From Deltaproteobacteria bacterium (GTDB taxonomy: Bacteria; Desulfobacterota; DSM-4660; Desulfatiglandales; B25-G16), in the NCBI GenBank assembly GCA_003646875.1, contig QMLT01000146.1, forward strand, positions 1 to 5,394: 5,394 nucleotides of DNA, given 5' to 3'. The notes beneath the pieces were generated by a model. The model saw nothing but the letters and a program-made list of their open reading frames with translations, did not search any database and had not been told where the DNA came from. How positions within the stretch are numbered: position 1 is the first letter of the stretch; every line of letters begins with the position of its first letter. Below, piece after piece: positions 1 to 5,394 of the stretch. Made by a program: the position numbers and the translations under genes.

Positions 1-108
1 ATATGGCTAATGCATTTAACAATTTTATCTATTATCATAAATGTATTGGGCAAAATTAACATCTTTTTCAACAGAATTTTCTTAGAATCCTATAGTTGAC
101 TTAATTTT

Positions 109-137
109 TTGACTTTTTCCTATCAGAAAGCTATATT
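109..137 (+). promoter_or_regulatory. Sigma70-like promoter of the archease gene
   Basis: A -35 box TTGACT (109-114) is followed after exactly 17 bases by a -10 box TATATT (132-137). The expected transcription start is near 142-145, giving a leader of about 28 bases before the archease ATG at 172. A second TTGACT lies 13 bases upstream (96-101), but it has no well-spaced -10 box. The rest of 1-171 is very AT-rich and I see no gene in it. The promoter call rests on consensus match only. Confidence 0.55.
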
Positions 138-171
138 TTTTAGGTGAGTAAATCTTTTAGATTTTGAGATT

Positions 172-600
172 ATGGATTTCAATTCCCTGAACTATCAGAT
201 TATTGATCATACAGCGGACCTGGGAATAATTGTAGATGGCACAGATGAAAAAAATCTTTTTATCAGAACAGCACAGGCTATGACTGATCTTATGGTTGAG
301 GGAGATATCAGCAAGGAAACAGTTATTAAGGATGTTGTTATTGAAGGGGAAGATTTTCCGGATCTTATGGTGAGATGGCTCGGGGAGATTCTTTATCTCT
401 TTGATGGTGAGAATTTGATAGTAAATTCAATAACGATCAAATCGATCAGCCCGACCAAGCTGAAGTCCACACTGACTCTAACCAGTTTTGAGACAGAACA
501 TCATCAGGTCAAAAGAGAAATAAAGGCTGTTACCTACCATCAGATTTCAGTTGATAAAGTCAATGATAGGTGGCAGGCAAGGATTATATTTGATATTTAG
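172..600 (+). CDS. Archease, activator of RNA ligase RtcB
   Basis: Archease is a small protein cofactor that speeds guanylation and turnover of the RNA ligase RtcB and broadens its NTP use. The 142-residue product has the usual family length. It shows the N-terminal signature DHTAD (residues 12-16) after a Tyr-Gln-Ile-Ile strand, a helix with AQAM (34-37), the central WLGEILYLFDGE block (69-80), the VKREIKAVTYH block (113-123), and a C-terminal Phe-Asp-Ile ending the last strand. In characterised archeases, acidic residues of the DHTAD motif and of the C-terminus bind the metal; Asp12 and Asp141 are the likely equivalents here. The ATG at 172 is the natural start, because it sits shortly before the conserved motif, although the ribosome binding site is weak (only GAG at 166-168). 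rtcB follows on the same strand 150 bases later, which strongly supports the assignment. Confidence 0.93.
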   Translation: MDFNSLNYQIIDHTADLGIIVDGTDEKNLFIRTAQAMTDLMVEGDISKETVIKDVVIEGEDFPDLMVRWLGEILYLFDGENLIVNSITIKSISPTKLKSTLTLTSFETEHHQVKREIKAVTYHQISVDKVNDRWQARIIFDI

Positions 601-629
601 TGTTGCGATTTAGGAATTTGTTATATTCG

Positions 630-690
630 GCCACCACAAGAAGACACCAAGTTCAATTTTCAGTTTTCAATTATTTGTGCCTTGGTGGCA
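630..690. repeat. Imperfect inverted repeat in the archease-rtcB spacer
   Basis: The left arm holds GCCACCA (630-636) and CACCAAG (645-651). The right arm, around 674-690, reads on the minus strand as TGCCACCAAGGCACAAA. GCCACCA pairs with TGGTGGC (683-689), and CACCAAG pairs with CTTGGTG (681-687), so two alternative 7-base stems are possible. From general knowledge, CCACCAAGGCACAAAG-like motifs recur in spacers of several anaerobic Gram-negative lineages, so this looks like a degraded copy of a dispersed intergenic repeat. It might form an RNA hairpin between the two genes, but there is no clear U-run for a terminator. Confidence 0.5.
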
Positions 691-701
691 GGGATTTGGG
701 G

Positions 702-717
702 TTGAGGAATTGAGGAA
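702..717. repeat. 8-base tandem duplication ahead of rtcB
   Basis: TTGAGGAA occurs twice head to tail (702-709 and 710-717), followed directly by TTATAAAAA. It lies about 35 bases before the rtcB start and contains GAGG cores, but these are too far from the ATG to serve as its ribosome binding site. A TATAAA at 719-724 could be a -10 box, but I see no convincing -35 box. The function is unknown and it may be a simple slippage duplication. Confidence 0.4.
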
Positions 718-750
718 TTATAAAAATTTTAGGCACTTGATCAGTAGGTT

Positions 751-2190
751 ATGGATTTTACAATAAAAAAGATAGACGAATGGCGTTTCCTCATACCTAA
801 AACTGGCGCCATGAGGGTGCCGGGCCTTATTTTCTCCAGCTCTGAGTTAATGCCAAATATTAAAGATGATCAGAGCCTTCAACAGGTAGTGAATGTGGCC
901 ACCCTTCCTGGTATTGTCAAACACGCTCTTGCGATGCCAGATATACATTGGGGTTATGGATTCCCTATAGGTGGGGTGGCAGCATTTAATATGGAAGAGG
1001 GAATAATTTCACCTGGGGGAGTTGGCTACGACATAAACTGCGGTGTCAGACTTCTGACTACCGCTCTTCTGGCGCATGAGGTCAGACCTCAGATAAAAGA
1101 GCTTGTTTTATCCCTTTTCAAAAACATCCCAACAGGCGTTGGCTCCAGAGGCAGGATACGACTATCAGAAAAGGAGGAGAAAAAGGTAGCTGTTGAGGGC
1201 GCTTCCTGGGCTATTCGTCAGGGAATGGGAGAGAAAGAAGATCTCGAAAGAACAGAGGATCATGGGGTTATGAAAGGGGCTGACCCCGGGGTTATCAGCG
1301 AAAGGGCATTTAAAAGAGGGCACGATGAACTCGGAACGCTTGGCTCTGGTAATCATTTTTTGGAGATACAGGTAGTTGATGAGGTATATGACACAAAAAT
1401 AGCGAAGGTTTTTAATCTCTTTGAAGGTCAGCTCACCGTGCTTATTCATACAGGCTCACGGGGATTTGGTCATCAGATCTGCGATGATTTCTTAAAGGAA
1501 ATGGGAATCCATGTCAGTGAGTCAGGATTTACTCTGCCTGATCGACAGTTAGCCTGTGCCTATATTACATCTGACATGGGCAAAAAGTATCTATCGGGCA
1601 TGGCCTGCGCAGCAAACTATGCCTGGGCAAACAGGCAGATAATCATGCACTGGACAAAAGAGACATTTGAGAAGGTCTTACAAATAAGCCCTGATGACCT
1701 GAAGATGGAGCTTCTCTATGATGTTTGCCACAACATTGCCAAATTAGAGACACATGTAGTAGATGGCGAAAATGTTAACCTGTGCGTTCACCGAAAAGGA
1801 GCTACCCGATCCCTTCCGCCTGGCCACCCAGATGTCCCCCAAAGATACAGGAAGGTAGGGCAGCCGGTCCTCATACCTGGTGACATGGGCACGCACTCCT
1901 ATGTATTGGCAGGCTCTCAAAAGGCTATGGAAGAGTCCTTTGGCTCCACATGTCATGGAGCAGGCAGGCTTTTAAGCAGAAGACAGGCCATTAAAATGGC
2001 AAAAGGGAGGGCAATAAATCGGGAGCTTGAGGATAAGGGCATCTTCGTTCAATCCAGAGGTCGGACGACTTTAAAAGAGGAAATGTCCGAGGCCTATAAG
2101 GATGTCTCTTTAGTGGTTGAGGCTGTCCATATGGCCGGATTAGCAAAAAAGGTAGCCCGCTTACGGCCACTTGGTGTGATAAAAGGCTAA
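751..2190 (+). CDS. rtcB: RNA-splicing ligase RtcB (3'-phosphate/5'-OH RNA ligase)
   Basis: RtcB joins RNA ends with 2',3'-cyclic phosphate or 3'-phosphate to 5'-hydroxyl ends, using GTP and Mn2+ through a covalent GMP-histidine intermediate, in the cytoplasm. The 479-residue length matches the archaeal-type family (about 480). The active site appears complete: metal-binding GYDINCG with Asp94 and Cys97, GSGNHFLE with Asn201, His202 and Glu205, His233 in IHTGSRG, His327 in VCHNIA, the HRKGAT loop (347-352), and the guanylated His402 in CHGAGR. The C-terminus ends in Val-Ile-Lys-Gly, whose Lys478 matches the conserved nucleotide-pocket lysine. The N-terminus (IPKTGAMRVPG, MPDIHWGYGFPIGG) is typical, so the ATG at 751 is right although its ribosome binding site is poor. 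Archease upstream is its known partner. No rtcA or rtcR is visible. No inteins or frameshifts are present. Confidence 0.97.
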   Translation: MDFTIKKIDEWRFLIPKTGAMRVPGLIFSSSELMPNIKDDQSLQQVVNVATLPGIVKHALAMPDIHWGYGFPIGGVAAFNMEEGIISPGGVGYDINCGVRLLTTALLAHEVRPQIKELVLSLFKNIPTGVGSRGRIRLSEKEEKKVAVEGASWAIRQGMGEKEDLERTEDHGVMKGADPGVISERAFKRGHDELGTLGSGNHFLEIQVVDEVYDTKIAKVFNLFEGQLTVLIHTGSRGFGHQICDDFLKEMGIHVSESGFTLPDRQLACAYITSDMGKKYLSGMACAANYAWANRQIIMHWTKETFEKVLQISPDDLKMELLYDVCHNIAKLETHVVDGENVNLCVHRKGATRSLPPGHPDVPQRYRKVGQPVLIPGDMGTHSYVLAGSQKAMEESFGSTCHGAGRLLSRRQAIKMAKGRAINRELEDKGIFVQSRGRTTLKEEMSEAYKDVSLVVEAVHMAGLAKKVARLRPLGVIKG

Positions 2191-2195
2191 GGGTG

Positions 2196-2229
2196 GTTGC
2201 GCAAGAAATGGGTGCCAAACTTTTGCAAC
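2196..2229. terminator. Weak hairpin between convergent rtcB and popT
   Basis: GTTGC (2197-2201 region) and GCAAC (2225-2229) can pair, extended past a small internal mismatch by AAG with CTT, around a loop of about 14 bases. It lies in the 38-base gap between the rtcB stop and the stop of the opposing DUF368 gene, where a bidirectional terminator would be expected. The stem is short and lacks a proper U-run on either side, so this is only a candidate. Confidence 0.2.
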
Positions 2230-3146
2230 TATCCGTTCTTGTGTGCCCAGAGATCCAAACCCAAGACAACCAGAATACCAATCAACATAAAGAGCAGCGC
2301 AAGACCAACATCTATGGTAAAAGAAGAAGGGATAATATTGCTTTGGAGAGAGGGAATTTCCTTTCCATGACTGTCGATATAAGTGGTTATGGTTTCTTTC
2401 CATGGCCAGATTTTTCTCAACGAGCCAAGCATAAGACCAATCAGAATTGCCATGGTCAGGTCATGGTATTTTTTAAGAAGCCATCCTAATATCTGAGCAA
2501 AGCTTATAAGCCCCACCACGGCCCCGGATGCTATAATGAAAAGGGTAAAAAAATCTTTATTGTTTAATGCCTCAAGGATGTAGTGATATTTTCCCAGCAG
2601 CACAAGGATATAGGCGCCTGATATCCCGGGTAGAATCATTGCACAGATGGCAGTAAAACCACTTACAAAGATAAACCACGATGCATTCGGTGTAGATACA
2701 GGTACCATACCAAATAAAAAGTAGGCGGTAATTGTTCCTGCTGCTATCGCAACAATAGCAGTAATCCTCCATTTTTTTACCACCCTGCTGACTGTAATGA
2801 CAGAGGATAAAATCAGGCCAAAGAAAAAAGACCAGACAATAACCTGATACCTGTCTAAAAGCCAACTCAGTATCCCTGCCAGAGAGAAGGTGGCCAGTAA
2901 AACACCCAGGCCCACAGGTACAAGAAATTGCCAGGTAACAGATAAGAGTGCCTCTTTGATGTGAAAGATGATGATAAGCCGCAAGAATTTGAGATTAATT
3001 GAACGAATTGCATTAATGAGTTCTTCATATATGTCAAGGATGAGGGCCATGGTTCCCCCTGATACACCAGGAATAACATTTGCTGCGCCCATTAAAAATC
3101 CTTTAATTGCAAGGATAATAAAATTAAGCAACGATTGTGATGACAT
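2229..3146 (-). CDS. popT: DUF368 family membrane protein, PopT-type undecaprenyl-phosphate translocase
   Basis: The product has 305 residues and is almost wholly hydrophobic, with roughly eight to ten membrane segments by eye. The DUF368 signatures are clear: GFLMGAANVIPGVSGGTMA near residues 16-34, followed by the IYEELINAI helix, a second copy-like loop CAMILPGISGAYILVLLGKY (168-187), and GSLRKIWPW (241-249). The paired PGVSGG and PGISGA loops suggest an internal inverted repeat of the kind seen in transporters. DUF368 proteins have been shown in other bacteria to be needed for moving undecaprenyl phosphate back across the cytoplasmic membrane, a recycling step for peptidoglycan lipid carrier. 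It follows uppP on the same strand after 56 bases, so the two probably share a transcript. The ATG lies a few residues before the first membrane segment; the ribosome binding site is weak. Family assignment is firm; the transport role here is inferred from homologues. Confidence 0.88.
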   Translation of the reverse strand: MSSQSLLNFIILAIKGFLMGAANVIPGVSGGTMALILDIYEELINAIRSINLKFLRLIIIFHIKEALLSVTWQFLVPVGLGVLLATFSLAGILSWLLDRYQVIVWSFFFGLILSSVITVSRVVKKWRITAIVAIAAGTITAYFLFGMVPVSTPNASWFIFVSGFTAICAMILPGISGAYILVLLGKYHYILEALNNKDFFTLFIIASGAVVGLISFAQILGWLLKKYHDLTMAILIGLMLGSLRKIWPWKETITTYIDSHGKEIPSLQSNIIPSSFTIDVGLALLFMLIGILVVLGLDLWAHKNG

Positions 3147-3202
3147 GATTTTCTATTATTGATCTATCTCAGCGCCCTTTGTGTCTGGTGCTTTTTGGAT
3201 AA

Positions 3203-4021
3203 TCAAGCGATAAAAATGGCTGCAATGCCTGCCAGAAAACAATATGGTGAAAAGTAATAGAGATTTCCTTTTTTTACCATATTCATGGTTATCTTCAGGG
3301 CTATAAGGCCTACCAGGAAAGAGACAAAAATCCCTGCAAAAAAAGGTACAAAGCCGATTTCACTTATCTTTGTCATATCGAATTTTAATATTGTTGCGCC
3401 TATAATAGCAGGAATAGAGAGCAGGAAGGAAAACCGTCCAGCCAATTCCCGCTTGAGACCGCAGAAAAGACCGCATACTATGGTTGCGCCGGACCTGCTA
3501 ATTCCAGGAATGATAGCGGCTCCCTGTGCTATACCTATGCCAATGGATACAATGAGACCAACATTGCCTTTTTTTGTGAAATAATCAGGAATAAATCTAC
3601 TTGCTCCCAGAATTGCACCGGTAACTATCAACATAAAACCAACAAAGAAGGGAGATCCAAAAATTTTTTGAAAGAAGGAGCCAAAGAGTATCCCTATAAG
3701 CGCCGCAGGAATTGTGCCTATCACAACCCATAAGATAAGAGCTGCGTAAGGGAATTGTTGGATTTTACTGCTGGGGACTTGTTTTCGAAAAACTCTTCCA
3801 ATAAGGCATGTACCTTCATAGATCATCATTTTTATGTCAGCCCAAAAGAATATTAAAACCGCCAGGAGTGTGCCTACATGTAGAGATATATCTAACAGCA
3901 GCTCAGGATTTTTTAATCCAATGAGGTGTTGAAATATAACCAGATGGCCAGAACTGCTGATAGGCAAAAATTCTGTTAGTCCCTGAATGATCCCTAAAAA
4001 AATGGTCTGTTCAATATTCAT
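3203..4021 (-). CDS. uppP: Undecaprenyl-diphosphatase (UppP/BacA)
   Basis: UppP removes one phosphate from undecaprenyl diphosphate on the periplasmic side of the inner membrane, making the undecaprenyl phosphate carrier for cell-wall and O-antigen precursors; extra copies give bacitracin resistance in other bacteria. The 272 residues match the family (about 265-275) and contain about eight hydrophobic segments. Catalytic motifs are intact: QGLTEFLPISSSGH (13-26), with Glu17, the serine run and His26; LDISLHVGT (43-51); and PGISRSG (172-178), with the essential Arg176. The start at 4021 places the usual short MNIEQTIFLGIIQG N-terminus before the first motif. It is the first gene of a minus-strand unit with the DUF368 gene downstream, and diverges from fbaB. 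A GATGAG about 10 bases before the start may be a weak ribosome binding site. Confidence 0.96.
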   Translation of the reverse strand: MNIEQTIFLGIIQGLTEFLPISSSGHLVIFQHLIGLKNPELLLDISLHVGTLLAVLIFFWADIKMMIYEGTCLIGRVFRKQVPSSKIQQFPYAALILWVVIGTIPAALIGILFGSFFQKIFGSPFFVGFMLIVTGAILGASRFIPDYFTKKGNVGLIVSIGIGIAQGAAIIPGISRSGATIVCGLFCGLKRELAGRFSFLLSIPAIIGATILKFDMTKISEIGFVPFFAGIFVSFLVGLIALKITMNMVKKGNLYYFSPYCFLAGIAAIFIA

Positions 4022-4058
4022 CTGAAATAAATCTCATCTTTTAAAAATGCCCCTTTTT

Positions 4059-4085
4059 TCTATACATTAATTAAAAAAATAGCAA
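4059..4085 (-). promoter_or_regulatory. uppP: Possible promoter of uppP-popT
   Basis: On the minus strand, TTGCTA (4085-4080) is followed after 15 bases by TATAGA (4064-4059). Shifting the -35 box by one base to TTTGCT gives a 16-base spacer. Transcription would begin near 4052, leaving about 30 bases of leader before the uppP ATG. The spacer is shorter than ideal, and AT-rich DNA yields such matches easily. The palindrome TTAATTAA (4067-4074) lies between the boxes. Confidence 0.3.
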
Positions 4086-4137
4086 ACGCTAAATAACAGC
4101 TAAAGAATAGACAAACCGTTATTATTGTTGTATTTAG

Positions 4138-4167
4138 TTGTAAGTAACGATTTTTCCATCATATAAA
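4138..4167 (+). promoter_or_regulatory. fbaB: Possible sigma70-like promoter of fbaB
   Basis: TTGTAA (4138-4143) and TATAAA (4162-4167) are separated by 18 bases. Transcription would begin near 4174, giving a short leader of about 20 bases that still includes the strong Shine-Dalgarno at 4180-4186. The divergent spacer (4022-4192) is very AT-rich, so chance matches are likely. I see no clear operator in it. Confidence 0.35.
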
Positions 4168-4179
4168 AAAACCTTAATC

Positions 4180-4187
4180 AAGGAGGG
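4180..4187 (+). promoter_or_regulatory. fbaB: Strong Shine-Dalgarno of fbaB
   Basis: AAGGAGGG ends five bases before the ATG at 4193 and is a near-perfect match to the 16S rRNA 3' end. It fixes the start of fbaB. The other four complete genes in the window have weak or no recognisable sites, so this gene is probably translated much more strongly. Confidence 0.85.
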
Positions 4188-4192
4188 TACTC

Positions 4193-5248
4193 ATGGTTGA
4201 TAATATTTATAAGCTTTTAGGTAAAGAAAAGGCGGAATATCTACTCGGTCATACATGCACTACTATTAGCAAGGGAAGATTAAAAACCCCATCCCCGGAT
4301 TTCATTGATAAGGTGTTTGTTGACACAGACAGGCCAAATAGTGTTTTAAGAAACCTACAGTCAGTTTTCAGTCATGGCCGCTTAAAGGATACTGGTTATC
4401 TTTCTATCCTCCCGGTTGATCAAGGGATAGAGCACTCTGGCGGAGCCTCCTTTGCGCCTAACCCGGATTACTTCGACCCGGTTAATATTGTAAAGCTTGC
4501 TCTTGAGGCAGGATGCAATGCGGTTACATCGACACTTGGCGTGCTCGGCGCAGTAAGCAGGAGATATGCCCATAAAATCCCTTTTATTCTTAAATTCAAC
4601 CATAATGAATTGCTGACATACCCCAATACATATGATCAGATCTTTTTTGCTCAGATCGAACAGGCATTTGATTTAGGCGCTGTGGGTGCGGGGGCAACCA
4701 TATACTTTGGATCAAAGGACTCGGATAGACAGATTACCGAGGTAAGCGAGGCATTTAAAGTAGCCCATGAGTTGGGAATGTTTACGGTTCTCTGGTGTTA
4801 CCTTAGAAATGAGGCCTTTAAAAAGGATGGCACGGACTATCATGTGAGCGCTGATCTTACTGGTCAGGCAAACCACCTCGGCGCTACTATTGAGGCTGAT
4901 ATCATAAAGCAAAAACTGCCAGAAAATAATGGCGGCTTTACCGCGTTGAACTTTGGCAAGACTCATGAAAAGGTTTATACGGAACTGACATCTGAACACC
5001 CTATCGATCTTGTCAGATATCAGGTAGCTAATAATTATATGGGCAGGGTTGGACTGATAAATTCTGGAGGTCCTTCTGGAGAAAATGATCTTTCCGATGC
5101 CGTGTACACCGCGGTAGTCAACAAAAGAGGCGGAGGAATGGGGCTAATAACAGGAAGAAAGACCTTTCAGAAACCCCTAAAAGAGGGGATAGAAATATTT
5201 CATGCTATTCAAGATGTTTATCTGAGCAAAGAAATAACCATTGCGTGA
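4193..5248 (+). CDS. fbaB: Class I fructose-bisphosphate aldolase, FbaB/DhnA family
   Basis: This cytoplasmic enzyme interconverts fructose 1,6-bisphosphate with glyceraldehyde 3-phosphate and dihydroxyacetone phosphate through a lysine Schiff base, without metal, in glycolysis and gluconeogenesis. The 351-residue product aligns along its whole length with E. coli FbaB as I recall it (350 residues), including the N-terminal LLGK extension absent from the shorter archaeal enzymes. Shared blocks include GYLSILPVDQGIEHS (68-82), VSRRYAHKIPF (121-131), YPNTYDQ (143-149), GATIYFGS (167-174), DYHVSADLTGQANHL (215-229), ADIIKQK (235-241), NSGGPSGENDLSDAV (290-304) and GMGLITGRK (315-323). Lys239 in ADIIKQK is the likely Schiff-base residue; the SGG and GR loops would bind phosphate. 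The start is set by a strong Shine-Dalgarno. It appears monocistronic, with no same-strand gene following within the window. Confidence 0.96.
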   Translation: MVDNIYKLLGKEKAEYLLGHTCTTISKGRLKTPSPDFIDKVFVDTDRPNSVLRNLQSVFSHGRLKDTGYLSILPVDQGIEHSGGASFAPNPDYFDPVNIVKLALEAGCNAVTSTLGVLGAVSRRYAHKIPFILKFNHNELLTYPNTYDQIFFAQIEQAFDLGAVGAGATIYFGSKDSDRQITEVSEAFKVAHELGMFTVLWCYLRNEAFKKDGTDYHVSADLTGQANHLGATIEADIIKQKLPENNGGFTALNFGKTHEKVYTELTSEHPIDLVRYQVANNYMGRVGLINSGGPSGENDLSDAVYTAVVNKRGGGMGLITGRKTFQKPLKEGIEIFHAIQDVYLSKEITIA

Positions 5249-5260
5249 GGTGTGTATCAG

Positions 5261-5290
5261 TGTTCAGCTAATAGCTATCAGCTATCAGCT
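5261..5290. repeat. Degenerate 7-base tandem repeat after fbaB
   Basis: Four heptamers run head to tail (TGTTCAG, CTAATAG, CTATCAG, CTATCAG; 5261-5288), the last two identical. The embedded AGCT recurs every seven bases (5266, 5273, 5280, 5287). ATAGCT (5271-5276) and AGCTAT (5280-5285) can form a 6-base stem with a 3-base loop, so the element might also act as a weak hairpin between the convergent fbaB and minus-strand gene. Such AGCTGAT-type heptamer runs are familiar spacer elements in several anaerobic bacterial lineages. The repeat overlaps the 3' end of the minus-strand partial gene. Confidence 0.65.
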
Positions 5291-5394
5291 TTGTTTACTG
5301 ACTCTTTTGTGAGAAACTGGGCATAGTTAAGATTGGCCTCATTTCTGATCAGGTTTAGAGCTACTACTTTGCACATCAGCTCAAGCTCTGGATG
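5278..5394 (-). CDS. C-terminal fragment of an unrecognised protein, cut by the window edge
   Basis: On the minus strand an open frame enters at 5394 and runs 38 codons to a TGA at 5280-5278. The residues include LELMCKVVALNLIRNEA and LNYAQFLTKES, which look like an amphipathic helical C-terminus of a real protein; the codon choice resembles the neighbouring genes. The last residues (Ala-Asp-Ser) and the stop codon fall within the heptamer repeat, so the original end may have been altered by repeat insertion or expansion. I do not recognise the family, and the fragment is too short to assign a function. It converges on fbaB with 29 bases between the stop codons. An internal Met at residue 7 could start a 32-residue peptide, but a larger gene continuing outside the window is more likely. 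Confidence 0.5.
   Translation of the reverse strand, partial: HPELELMCKVVALNLIRNEANLNYAQFLTKESVNKADS

Noticed and set aside
1165..2403. Several minus-strand open frames of 70-96 codons across the rtcB gene and into the DUF368 gene
   Set aside because: They lie opposite the fully conserved rtcB frame or in a different frame of the DUF368 gene, have no family-like motifs and no ribosome binding sites.
2193..2489. Plus-strand open frame of 98 codons just after rtcB
   Set aside because: It lies antisense to the well-supported DUF368 gene and its translation shows no domain; a shadow of that gene.
3171..3195. Hairpin AGCGCC/GGTGCT followed by TTTTT between uppP and the DUF368 gene, resembling an intrinsic terminator
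   Set aside because: The stem and T-run work only on the plus strand, where no gene reads into it; on the minus strand the stem has a mismatch and no U-run.
3285..3584. Plus-strand open frame of 99 codons inside uppP
   Set aside because: It is antisense to the conserved catalytic region of uppP; its proline- and arginine-rich translation is typical of the reverse of membrane-protein codons.
4172..4183. CCTT-AATC-AAGG mini-palindrome overlapping the fbaB Shine-Dalgarno, as a possible translation switch
   Set aside because: The stem is only four bases with a four-base loop, too weak to mask the ribosome binding site.
5261..5290. Heptamer repeat as a CRISPR array or integron attachment site
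   Set aside because: Units are 7 bases with no spacers, and there is no cas gene, integrase or recombination-core motif nearby.

Overview
The window holds five complete protein genes and the tail of a sixth, with no mobile element, rRNA, tRNA or CRISPR array. The genes are of ordinary bacterial type. AT-rich spacers, moderate-GC genes, an E. coli-like FbaB aldolase, a bacterial UppP and degenerate spacer repeats (a CCACCAAGGCACAAA-like motif and an AGCTATC-type heptamer) suggest an anaerobic Gram-negative lineage such as Desulfobacterota, Nitrospirota or Brocadiales-type Planctomycetota. This assignment is an inference from general character, not a proven placement.

Left part (1-2190, plus strand): an archease gene followed, after a 150-base repeat-bearing spacer, by rtcB, the 3'-phosphate/5'-OH RNA ligase that archease activates. 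Together they form an RNA repair or tRNA-splicing-type ligation module. A good sigma70-like promoter precedes archease.

Middle (2229-4021, minus strand): a two-gene unit transcribed from right to left, uppP (undecaprenyl-diphosphatase, BacA type) then a DUF368 membrane protein (PopT-type undecaprenyl-phosphate translocase). One makes undecaprenyl phosphate on the outer face of the inner membrane and the other is thought to return it to the inner face, so the pair covers lipid-carrier recycling for peptidoglycan and other envelope polymers. The unit converges on rtcB with only 38 bases between the stop codons.

Right part (4193-5394): fbaB, a class I (Schiff-base) fructose-bisphosphate aldolase, diverges from uppP across a 171-base AT-rich promoter region and has the only strong Shine-Dalgarno in the window. 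After it come a degenerate heptamer repeat and, on the minus strand running off the window edge, the last 38 codons of an unrecognised gene whose stop codon lies in the repeat.

I did not find a convincing undescribed system. The best leads are the tight uppP-popT pairing, the repeat inside the archease-rtcB spacer, and the repeat that forms the 3' end of the partial gene.
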